Origin: CAZGKX01 sp964525945
GTDB lineage: Bacteria > Pseudomonadota > Gammaproteobacteria > Legionellales > Legionellaceae
Assembly: GCA_964525945.1 (NCBI GenBank)
Contig: CAZGKX010000011.1
Span: 1-51,925, forward strand
Length of the DNA stretch: 51,925 nt
Direction: 5' to 3'
This document shows positions 16,522 to 24,796 of this stretch, piece after piece (within the stretch, counting starts at the first letter, position 1; every line of letters begins with the position of its first letter). Position numbers and translations under genes: made by a program. A model generated the notes under the pieces. It was given only the letters and a program-made list of their open reading frames with translations, had not been told where the DNA came from and searched no databases.

Positions 16522-18614
16522 GAATGAATTTTTAACCATTGAGCCACTGTTTCTATGGTTTGACGATTAATTTCCAACAGTTGATGGTAAAGTTTTTCCA
16601 ATAAGTCACGATGCTCTGCCTTATAGTATCTTTCTAAATACTGGCAAGCGTATTTTAATCGTAATGTACCTAAATAAGAGACTCCGCCCTTTATCTTGTG
16701 CGCTAATTTTTCTACATTTGCCCAATCTTTTTGAGCGTAGGCTTGTTGCATTTGATCAACATCATTTTGCATGGCTTTCGAGATAAAATCATTTAAAACA
16801 TCCTTTAACAACATTGGATTACCGATTTGTTGAAGTGCGTGATTGGCATCAAATAGGGGAAATTTGTCCAATTGAAACAATTCATTTTCTGTTTCAGGTA
16901 AATCCACGCCGAGCTTGCCTGAGTTATTCTCTTCCACCACCGTGTTTTTTTCAGATTGCGGATGTGTTGAAAATGTATTGAGCATCGCTTGCACCATCAC
17001 CAAATTAACTGGTTTGCTGAACACCTCGTTCATGCCACAAGCAATACACTCTGGTTTTGCGGCTTCTTGAGCGTGGCCTGTTAAACCAACAATGGGAAGA
17101 GGGGGGCGATTATGCTGTTCGCTTTCCCATTTACGGACTAAACGCGTGAATTCATTGCCAGAAATTCCCGGTAAACCAATGTCTGTGATAATCAAATCAA
17201 AGGGAGTGGATTTAACAAGCTCAAAGGCCTCTTCACCGGTAACTACTGATTTAAATTGACAGCCCGCCTTTAAAACAATGGATTCAAGGACTTTTAATGC
17301 GATGGCATTGTCTTCCACCAATAATAAATGAGATGCAGCAGAACACTGGATGGCCTTGGGATTTTCACTTGAACTTACAAACGATGGAGATGAGCTGGTT
17401 TTTTTATTGGAATGGCCGATTTTGCAGGAGAGGTCAAAATGAAACGTGCTGCCCACACCTTCTTCGCTGTGGAGGGTGATATGGCCACCCAATAATTTAA
17501 CATACGATTGAGCAATGTGCAGCCCCAGGCCGTGACCTGTGTAAAGGCCTTTGTAGGAAGATGTTATCTTAAAAAATCGATCAAAAACTTTTGATTGCAA
17601 GTCCTTGGGGATACCAATCCCGGTGTCAGCAACCCCGAATTCGAGGTGCACGTGCGATCCTTTTATATCCAAGCATTTTACAGTGATGGTAATATGCCCC
17701 GATTGTGTAAATTTAATGGCATTGCCGAGCAAATTTAGAAGGATGCGGTGAATTTTTTTACGGTCATTGACAATGTATTGCGGCACTTTGGCGTCAATAT
17801 CAATTCGAAGATCCAAGTGTTTGAGTTTTATGGTCGGTCGTTCCAATCGTGCCAGGTCTTGAATGCATTGATGGAGATCGAATGTTTCCTGATGAACGTC
17901 AGATTCACTCATGTGTTCAGCGCGCACATCATCCAATATATCATTCAACATGTGCAACAATTCTTTGCCACTACCGTGCAAAAGGTGGGCATCTTTTTTT
18001 TGTTCTGAATTTTGCAGGGTATTTTCAAGCATTTCAGAAAGCCCGATAACGCCGGTAAGCGGCGTGCGGATATCATGGCTCATGTTGGCGATGAATTCAG
18101 TTTTGGCATTGTTGGCTTCTTCTGCTCGCTCTTTGGCATCTTTTAATTCTTGTTCTATAATTTTCATGCGGGTAATGTCTATAGTATTTCCTACGATTCC
18201 AAGTAGATTTTTTTCTGCGTCGTACAATGGTTTTTTTATAGAATGAAGAATGATTAATTCACCATTCGCTAAATCAGTGTTTTCCTCAATGATTATTTCC
18301 TGTTCTGTAGCGAGTACTTTTTGATCATTCAATCGATAAGCATCAGCGGTTTGTTTATTAAATAGTTCATAATCTGTTTTACCAATAACTTCTTGTTCTT
18401 GTGCCGTATTGATAACTCCCATCCGAACTAAACTTTCCAAGCAATGTTTATTTAATCCTAGCCAGACACCCTCTTTATCTTTCCAGTAAATATCGCCTGG
18501 CAAATTATCAAGAAGGCTTTTGAGTTGAAATATAGTATTGGATTGAGTTTCTATTACCTTTTGAAGATTAGAAAAGAATTCATTGCGCTCAATCGGGTTA
18601 TTTTTTTTCTCCAT
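16518..18614 (-). CDS. Hybrid sensor histidine kinase (PAS-HisKA-HATPase-REC-Hpt), copy 2
   Basis: 698 residues, same domain order and many identical blocks as the kinase at 1523-3706. PAS about 35-150 (DIYWKD); phospho-His180 in NMSHDIRTPL; N box LNLLGNAIKF; G1 ADTGIGIP; G2 GHGLGLHIA; receiver Asp478 in LIITDIGLPG; Hpt His639 in LAHKIKGG. No membrane segments. The PAS domains of the two copies differ much more than the catalytic cores, so they probably sense different signals. Divergent from the aminotransferase gene; the 110-bp gap holds a tandem 11-bp repeat. Confidence 0.93.
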   Translation of the reverse strand: MEKKNNPIERNEFFSNLQKVIETQSNTIFQLKSLLDNLPGDIYWKDKEGVWLGLNKHCLESLVRMGVINTAQEQEVIGKTDYELFNKQTADAYRLNDQKVLATEQEIIIEENTDLANGELIILHSIKKPLYDAEKNLLGIVGNTIDITRMKIIEQELKDAKERAEEANNAKTEFIANMSHDIRTPLTGVIGLSEMLENTLQNSEQKKDAHLLHGSGKELLHMLNDILDDVRAEHMSESDVHQETFDLHQCIQDLARLERPTIKLKHLDLRIDIDAKVPQYIVNDRKKIHRILLNLLGNAIKFTQSGHITITVKCLDIKGSHVHLEFGVADTGIGIPKDLQSKVFDRFFKITSSYKGLYTGHGLGLHIAQSYVKLLGGHITLHSEEGVGSTFHFDLSCKIGHSNKKTSSSPSFVSSSENPKAIQCSAASHLLLVEDNAIALKVLESIVLKAGCQFKSVVTGEEAFELVKSTPFDLIITDIGLPGISGNEFTRLVRKWESEQHNRPPLPIVGLTGHAQEAAKPECIACGMNEVFSKPVNLVMVQAMLNTFSTHPQSEKNTVVEENNSGKLGVDLPETENELFQLDKFPLFDANHALQQIGNPMLLKDVLNDFISKAMQNDVDQMQQAYAQKDWANVEKLAHKIKGGVSYLGTLRLKYACQYLERYYKAEHRDLLEKLYHQLLEINRQTIETVAQWLKIHS

Positions 18615-18632
18615 AATCTCATATAATGAAAA

Positions 18633-18654
18633 ATTTGATTATAATTTGATTATA
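18633..18654. promoter_or_regulatory. Tandem 11-bp direct repeat in divergent promoter region
   Basis: ATTTGATTATA occurs twice, back to back (18633-18643 and 18644-18654), 19 bp upstream of the kinase 2 start and about 70 bp upstream of the aminotransferase start. An 11-bp phase equals about one helical turn, which suits a regulator binding as a tandem dimer. Candidate operator by pattern only. Confidence 0.4.
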
Positions 18655-18724
18655 GTTCTTTTTTTTTATCCCATTAACTTAAAGCAAGAGATGAACAGTA
18701 ATAACTAATTTCAGCGGAGAATAC

Positions 18725-20272
18725 ATGTTAACACCCGAAGGGAAGTCGGCCATAAAAATAGAAAAAGTGATGCTCCTTGCTTTATGGGCCAATGAACTAA
18801 AAGAACGGTTTGAAATCCATGATAAAAAAATGATTTTAGCCGGTTTAGGGAGGCCTACTTACCCAATAAATAAATACACCATTCAATCTTATCTTAAATA
18901 TTGGAATCGATTGAATGAAATCGCCACGCAATGGCATAACGATCCTGAAGCTATTTTAGATAATCCTGCGATTGATTACGGAGATCCTCGGGGCGATAAA
19001 GAGCCAAGAACAATCATGGCTGAGAGAATGTCGAAATGGTATGAGGCAGAAATTTATACAGAACATATTTTATTCACGGTCGGTGGCATTGGTGGATTAA
19101 GAGCAATTTTTGATACGTTTAACAGTCATTTTGAAGACATTCCAGGTTACCGAATTATAACGCCCTTTCCTCACTACAGCGTGTATGCGAATGACTGTAT
19201 GCATAGACTTCACCCTATCTCGGTCATGAACAACCCAGGGTATAAGCTTACTGCACAATCAATGCAAGAAAGCATAGAACAGGCTTATGAGCTAGCAGAA
19301 ACAGACAGAGGATTTCCAAAAGCTGTTTTGATGTGTAACCCATCAAATCCTCTCGGAAACATTATTGACGAAGAAGAGATGATTAAAATGGCTGCGGTGT
19401 TACGACGGTATCCAGAGCTGTATATTATTTTTGATGAAGCTTATGCCGAGATGTCTTTTATAGAAATGCCTTCCTTTTTAAAAATTGCTCCTGATTTAAA
19501 AACGAGGGTTATTATCTTACGTTCTGCCACCAAGGCATTATCTGCTGCGGGCGAGCGAATGGCTATTCTTATTGTTTTTGATCCTGAGATGATGAATGAA
19601 TTATTAAATAAAAACATTAATTATTTTATTCATGTACCTCGCTCTGCTCAAATTGCTTATGCTGAAACAATGGCTCTTTTTGATCAGAAAGAGCAATGTA
19701 ATTTAGCAGAATATTATGAAAAAAAAGTGAAATACGTCTTAAATCGATTACAAGAAATGGGAGCAAGCATGCCGGATCCCTCCTATGCAGTAGAGGCAAC
19801 CTTCTACGCTCTAGGAGATTTTGGGGATTTATTTGGATTAAATATGCCAGAAGAATCGCAAGAAGTGTTCAAAAAAACAGGACAAATAAAAACGGATGAA
19901 GATATCGCTTATTATTTTCTTTATTGTGATGCCGTGATGATTGCTCCATTGTCTTATTTTGGATTAGCCGAAAACAGTGGTTATATGCGCATCACCTGCA
20001 GTGCCTCTGGTATTGAGTTAAAAGAAATGATGGATAGATTAGAACATCGTTTAATTTATGCTCGAAAAATTAAAAAGGAACATTTAATAAAATCAATTAC
20101 AGAACAACTGATCAAAATTAAAGACAAAGATATTCATGTTTATGAATTGGTTTTGCATAAATTATCACTCAACTCGAGCCTTGAATCAAATTGTCTTCGG
20201 TTAAAAAATGATCTTATTTCATTAGAACAACTTCACAAATTTGTTGAAGATGGAATAAAAATTATGACTTAA
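18725..20272 (+). CDS. PLP-dependent aminotransferase, class I/II
   Basis: 515 residues with GCGGAG upstream. Fold type I signatures: NPSNPLG (Asn205 region), FDEAY (Asp237, Tyr240), SATKALSAAGER with Schiff-base Lys270 and Arg278, and a C-terminal substrate Arg in YMRITCSASG. It is longer than usual (about 400): a ~75-residue helical, Lys/Leu-rich extension follows the normal domain end. The reaction is amino transfer or a related PLP reaction on an amino acid; the substrate cannot be assigned. It opens a same-strand run with two methyltransferases and a PhyH dioxygenase, suggesting tailoring of an amino-acid-derived metabolite. Confidence 0.88.
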   Translation: MLTPEGKSAIKIEKVMLLALWANELKERFEIHDKKMILAGLGRPTYPINKYTIQSYLKYWNRLNEIATQWHNDPEAILDNPAIDYGDPRGDKEPRTIMAERMSKWYEAEIYTEHILFTVGGIGGLRAIFDTFNSHFEDIPGYRIITPFPHYSVYANDCMHRLHPISVMNNPGYKLTAQSMQESIEQAYELAETDRGFPKAVLMCNPSNPLGNIIDEEEMIKMAAVLRRYPELYIIFDEAYAEMSFIEMPSFLKIAPDLKTRVIILRSATKALSAAGERMAILIVFDPEMMNELLNKNINYFIHVPRSAQIAYAETMALFDQKEQCNLAEYYEKKVKYVLNRLQEMGASMPDPSYAVEATFYALGDFGDLFGLNMPEESQEVFKKTGQIKTDEDIAYYFLYCDAVMIAPLSYFGLAENSGYMRITCSASGIELKEMMDRLEHRLIYARKIKKEHLIKSITEQLIKIKDKDIHVYELVLHKLSLNSSLESNCLRLKNDLISLEQLHKFVEDGIKIMT

Positions 20273-20279
20273 ATCAGAG

Positions 20280-20577
20280 CGCTCATTTTCATAATCCTCA
20301 AATATTTTTTTATTGCACTTTTTGTTCCATGGAAGCTGTTTGGTTAGTTCTAATTTCTGTATAGGTTTACCATCCGGTCGCTGAAGATACTTTTTATGAT
20401 GTGACAGAAACCGATAATGTTTTTTTTGTAAACCCTTGCTGACGCAATGTTTCATGAACTGGTCGCAGATAAGAATTCAAGCCAAAAAAAAGATCCTCTT
20501 GTTGAAAATTGTCATAAATGCTTTTTTTATCACGCTTAATTTTTTCTTGGTAGGTATTATAATTACATGAAATAAAA
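20280..20577 (-). pseudogene. Decayed coding remnant, unrecognised
   Basis: On the minus strand one frame reads sensibly through DNFQQEDLFFGLNSYLRP and RQQGFTKK. The next frame then continues through LSHHKKYLQRPDGKPIQKLEL. The two halves join near 20420-20440 by a single frameshift. No start codon or family recognised. Intergenic decay is the simplest reading. The remaining spacer to 20910 is AT-rich with nothing else visible. Confidence 0.35.
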
Positions 20578-20910
20578 TGACTATTTTAACATGAATTTTG
20601 AATGTTTTTAAAAGATGAAAATCGAAACAATTTTTCAGAAAATTTTAAAAATTTATCCTATCTATTTTGAGAAATAAAACGAGTGTTTAACAAACCAGGC
20701 TAAACGCGTCAAAAAATTCTGCACGTAATTTAGTTTTTAGCTGAAATATAGATCGTACATAAAGTGCTATAGTTAGGTAAAAAGTACATTTTAATGTGAA
20801 AAATTAAGATACTTTTCCCCTGCTTAATAAACTGATTTTAGAAATAATTTGAGAAAAATTTATCGAATTTTGATATGATGTTTAATATAAAAAAGTGCGA
20901 GGAGCATGCA

Positions 20911-22422
20911 ATGCCATTTTTTACCCTAACCAATCCACCAGGAAAAACGCTAGCCTTACAGATTAAGCGTAGTTTTTCTATTTTTAGTGATAAAATATCC
21001 GATTGGAAATTAAAATTTGATCCTGAAAAAAACGATCTATTTGTATGGATAGAAACACCACAGCAAGCTGTTGCTCAATCAATAGCAAGGCAAATAAACG
21101 ATGCGCAAGTTGCTAATGTTATTGTTGCCCCACTTAAATCCAATAATCTTATATGGGTGGTTCGCTGCAACAAGATTGATATCCAAAAATTATTTCTTCA
21201 AAACAGTGTATCAATAAAACATCCAACAGTGGAAAAATTAAAGAGCTTGCTATCTTTAATTGAGGGGCAAATTACGGAAATTAAAAGCCAAGAAAAAAAT
21301 GCAATGGCACCACTAAAAATACAAGCCTATAAAATCAATCATTCAGAAAAAAAATCATTTCATCAACAAGGCAGACTCCGTGAAACAATGATCATTCATC
21401 TTCAAGATTATCATGCTTTACTTTCCGCCATTAAAATTAATAATTTTAGCCAAAGTGAAGAACAAATTGGGAAGGGAGCTTTATCCCCAGCGGTGCTCAC
21501 TTTTATCTTTAAAAGCGGAGAAAGATCCTACTACATTTCCTGTGATAATGAATTGACAAATAATATTTTTCTTCTAAAAAATGAAGCGTTAACTTTGAAT
21601 GCTGTCGAATTTTCTATATCTAAAAGCCTGGTAACGCGAGTGAATTCACTTGTAAAGCCCCTGGATTTTTGGAGCAAGACTGCCTGGGATGACCCAGAAG
21701 GTGGCGGATTATATTATGATCGCATCAATGATCCCTTAATCATCGAGGCCTTTGTACATGAGGTTCTGGCTCATGTACAACAATTTAGCGAATTTGAACC
21801 ATTTAGAGTGGTTGATTTGGGCGCCGGAAAAGGCCGGTTAGCTTTAAAAATCATTGGATTGTTGCATGAATTAAATATTCCTTATGAATATACCTTGCTG
21901 GAACCAAATACAAATCAAATAGGATTAGCGCGCACTTTAATAGAAAAGATTTACGGTAAAGTGAATCCTCATGTTATTTATTTAAATACCAAGATGGATC
22001 GCTTAGACATGGCCAATCAAGCGCATTGTATCATTTCAAGTGGAGGTCCATTAAATATCAATATTGTTTCCCGCGCAGAAGCTCTGACGAATATTCAAAA
22101 AATAAACACCATGTTATTACCAGACGGCGTGGTCATTGCGACAGGTTTTACACCGCTTATCATTAAGGCAAAACATTTCTCTGATTTTAGATCAATTTCT
22201 TATGCGGTTTCGTGTGAAGATGCTGTACCTGCTGATGTTAAAAATGATTTATTTATTAGGATGATTGCACGTGATACATCAGCATTCAGTTATTGTACGC
22301 ATTTTCAGCGGTATGTATTAAAAAAGCCAAAAATGGAATATTCCAGGGGTGAGTCTGACGACTCCCTAAAAGAGGCTGGGGAAGACAACCTGCGTTCATT
22401 GACGAACACTTCTAGATTATAA
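20911..22422 (+). CDS. SAM-dependent methyltransferase with unknown N-terminal domain
   Basis: 503 residues from the ATG at 20911, chosen because AGGAG lies at 20899-20903; an upstream in-frame ATG at 20875 lacks such a site. The C-terminal half is a class I Rossmann methyltransferase: motif I VVDLGAGKGRLALK, an acidic strand-2 end (LLEPN), and later strands at IISSGGP and VVIATGF. The N-terminal ~260 residues are a charged alpha/beta region I do not recognise, possibly substrate binding. It is the second gene of the aminotransferase-led run but follows a 640-bp gap, so it probably has its own promoter. Confidence 0.72.
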   Translation: MPFFTLTNPPGKTLALQIKRSFSIFSDKISDWKLKFDPEKNDLFVWIETPQQAVAQSIARQINDAQVANVIVAPLKSNNLIWVVRCNKIDIQKLFLQNSVSIKHPTVEKLKSLLSLIEGQITEIKSQEKNAMAPLKIQAYKINHSEKKSFHQQGRLRETMIIHLQDYHALLSAIKINNFSQSEEQIGKGALSPAVLTFIFKSGERSYYISCDNELTNNIFLLKNEALTLNAVEFSISKSLVTRVNSLVKPLDFWSKTAWDDPEGGGLYYDRINDPLIIEAFVHEVLAHVQQFSEFEPFRVVDLGAGKGRLALKIIGLLHELNIPYEYTLLEPNTNQIGLARTLIEKIYGKVNPHVIYLNTKMDRLDMANQAHCIISSGGPLNINIVSRAEALTNIQKINTMLLPDGVVIATGFTPLIIKAKHFSDFRSISYAVSCEDAVPADVKNDLFIRMIARDTSAFSYCTHFQRYVLKKPKMEYSRGESDDSLKEAGEDNLRSLTNTSRL

Positions 22423-22578
22423 TGGAGTGATATTAGCGAGCAGGCATATGAAGGTAGGATTCAGCGGATATCTTGCTCGCCATCCATACTCACCCGACCC
22501 TGGAAAGTATTTTATTTTTTGAAATGCGTCGCGAGACATACTATATGTTATAGATGGGGACATTGCTCTGGGGAAAAA

Positions 22579-23088
22579 ATGAAGGGATACGGCGGGATAA
22601 AAATGGGATTAATTTGTGGGATGGTCACTTATCTAGGGTGGGTTGAAATAGGGTTTGCTGCTTCCGGCGCTTTTGAGTGCAGGGGCGCAGATCTTACCGA
22701 TAAACAAAAAATGCAAATTAAATTATTTGTTCGTGATGCGCAAGAGCTTATAAACCATGAAGGCATTCAGACGGCGGGTAAAACACTGATGTCTCCTGCT
22801 TATATTCATGAAGATTTGTATATTTTTGTGATTGATCATCGCCAATATTCCCTTGCCAATGGTGGTCGAGCTGATCTTGTCGGTAAGAATTTGCAGCACA
22901 TTCAAGATGCACGTGTTAGTGCTAAAAAAATTATAAACAAAGCAAAAAAAGGTGGGGGATGGGTCAGTTATCAGTGGATGAGCCCCACCAAGCATGTATC
23001 AAAATGCAAAACATCCTGGGTTACTCCGTTGCTCAAAGATCCAAAAAGCGAACAAATATACACAATTGGGGCTGGAATCGAGCACTAA
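22579..23088 (+). CDS. Secreted single-Cache (sCache_2-like) sensor domain protein
   Basis: 169 residues from the ATG at 22579 (GGGG upstream). The first ~28 residues look like a signal peptide (basic start, hydrophobic GLICGMVTYLGWVEIGF, then AASG). The mature part has the Cache pattern: IFVIDHRQYSLANGG, DLVGKNLQHIQD, KKGGGWVSYQW and a C-terminal IGAGI strand. In most proteins this domain is the extracellular ligand-binding part of a chemoreceptor or kinase. Here it stands alone and is presumably periplasmic. It could feed a signal to a partner protein or bind a small metabolite. Longer upstream starts lack the signal-peptide layout. Confidence 0.75.
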   Translation: MKGYGGIKMGLICGMVTYLGWVEIGFAASGAFECRGADLTDKQKMQIKLFVRDAQELINHEGIQTAGKTLMSPAYIHEDLYIFVIDHRQYSLANGGRADLVGKNLQHIQDARVSAKKIINKAKKGGGWVSYQWMSPTKHVSKCKTSWVTPLLKDPKSEQIYTIGAGIEH

Positions 23089-23115
23089 TGATTCAGTAAA
23101 TCAGGAGGATGGTTT

Positions 23116-23940
23116 ATGCAATCATTTGACAATGACACGTTGCGCCAATTAAAAATTGATTATCAAAAACAGGGATATGTTCTCATCAAAGATTTTTTTA
23201 ATCAAGCTGAAATGGAGTGCTTGACGCAATGGACGCACGAAATCACACAATGGCCTGCCGTTTCAGAAAAATGGCTTAAATATTATGAACGGTTAGAAAA
23301 TAACAAAACGGTGCTTTCAAGGGTTGAAAATTTTGTTGAGTACCATGCTGGTTTTAAAGATTTGGCAAACAATAACGAATTTTTGGAACTATTGCATAGG
23401 CTGATGGGGGAGCCTGTGGTTTTTTTTAAGGAAAAATTAAATATAAAAGCCCCTGGTGCGAAAGGTTATACACCTCATCAAGATGCCCCCGCATTCTTTG
23501 ACATTGAGTATGATGCTATTTCTATCTTTATCGCAATTGACTTTTCCACCGTAGACAATGGGTGTTTATATTTTGTTAGAAATGACGAACCTTTTCAAGA
23601 AAATTTATTGCCGCAAAATTCAAACAATCGAGCTCTTTCTAAAGAAATTTGTGATGCTTATTCTTGGGTGGCGTTAGAATGTAACCCTAAGGATGTCATT
23701 ATTTTTAGCGCTTATGCACCGCACTATTCCACCCCAAATAGAACATCTTCAACGCGCCGAGCGGTGTTTATGACATTTGGAAAAAAAACGAAAGCGATGC
23801 ATAAAACAGAGGTGTATTACGGCAAAAAAAGAAAAATATTTCCCCAAGACTCTGAAAAACAGGCTGGTGAGGATTATACGGAGGCTGCAAAAATATATAG
23901 CTTTTCCAGCCCTGTTATCATTAATTTGGAAAAAAAATGA
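23116..23940 (+). CDS. Phytanoyl-CoA dioxygenase (PhyH) family Fe(II)/2-oxoglutarate oxygenase
   Basis: 274 residues with AGGAGG just upstream. Jelly-roll 2OG-oxygenase with a facial triad HxD (His121, Asp123 in TPHQDAPAF) and distal His203 (APHYSTPN), plus the 2OG-binding Arg in RRAVFM. PhyH enzymes hydroxylate or desaturate lipids and many secondary-metabolite intermediates. The gene overlaps the next methyltransferase by four bases (ATGA), so the two are co-translated and probably act on the same substrate. Confidence 0.88.
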   Translation: MQSFDNDTLRQLKIDYQKQGYVLIKDFFNQAEMECLTQWTHEITQWPAVSEKWLKYYERLENNKTVLSRVENFVEYHAGFKDLANNNEFLELLHRLMGEPVVFFKEKLNIKAPGAKGYTPHQDAPAFFDIEYDAISIFIAIDFSTVDNGCLYFVRNDEPFQENLLPQNSNNRALSKEICDAYSWVALECNPKDVIIFSAYAPHYSTPNRTSSTRRAVFMTFGKKTKAMHKTEVYYGKKRKIFPQDSEKQAGEDYTEAAKIYSFSSPVIINLEKK

Positions 23941-24689
23941 AAAATCATGCAGAAAACTACCCGAAGGCGTTTGCGAAAGGGATGATGAAGACCGCAAATA
24001 CAATGGGAATCACCACCATCGAGCTTGCACCCATCACTCAATCATTTGTTCAATTTTCAAAACGGTGCAAAAAACCAGTTTTAGATCTTGGATGTGGTTA
24101 TGGTGTGTCTGCCTTGGCAGCATTAAAAACGGGTGCTAAAGTGATTGCATTTGATCTGGCGCACGAGCACCTTGATGTTCTCGAAAAAAATACACCCAAA
24201 GCATTGCAACCTCATTTAACAACGATGGTTGGTCGTTTTCCAGAGGGTTTGCGCTTAGAGAACAACAGTTTGTCTGCAGTGCATTCTGCACTGATGTTCC
24301 ATTTTTTAAACGGTGAGGAAATCACTGCAGGGCTTAAAGTGTTGTACCAATACATTGAGCCAGGAGGGCAACTATTCTTAGGTAATATGTCTATCTACGT
24401 GGGGATAGTGGAAGAAAGAGAAAAATTGCTACAAAATTACAATATGAAAGTCGCACAACATGATCCTTGGCCTGGGTACATTCATCTCACGCCTTACGTT
24501 AAACCAGAATGGAAAGATCAAATCCCACCCTTTGGTTATTTTTTTAAGGTGGATACTGCCGTTGAAATGGTGACACGTGCCGGATTTGAAGTGGAAGAAG
24601 CCTATTACTATACCATGGACAGTTTTGACGATGCTTATAAAACCAATGGCAAAGAGCACGTAGGTATACGCGCAGTTAAATTGCCTTAA
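23937..24689 (+). CDS. Class I SAM-dependent methyltransferase
   Basis: 250 residues. Motif I VLDLGCGYGVSAL (about residues 43-55), strand-2 acid in VIAFDLAHEHL, and FLNGEEITAGLKVL followed by GGQLFLGNM for motifs IV-VI. The start overlaps the dioxygenase stop (ATGA). Most similar in layout to small-molecule methyltransferases. It ends the run, with no downstream gene on the same strand. Confidence 0.87.
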   Translation: MKNHAENYPKAFAKGMMKTANTMGITTIELAPITQSFVQFSKRCKKPVLDLGCGYGVSALAALKTGAKVIAFDLAHEHLDVLEKNTPKALQPHLTTMVGRFPEGLRLENNSLSAVHSALMFHFLNGEEITAGLKVLYQYIEPGGQLFLGNMSIYVGIVEEREKLLQNYNMKVAQHDPWPGYIHLTPYVKPEWKDQIPPFGYFFKVDTAVEMVTRAGFEVEEAYYYTMDSFDDAYKTNGKEHVGIRAVKLP

Positions 24690-24796
24690 CGGCTTTTAGA
24701 ATTTTGTACCTGGAAACTTGCAAGACATCGTACAACTGTTTTGTCCTTTATATTGGCTGTTGCTCTGAGCGAGGGTGTTAAAACGATGCTGAAAGC

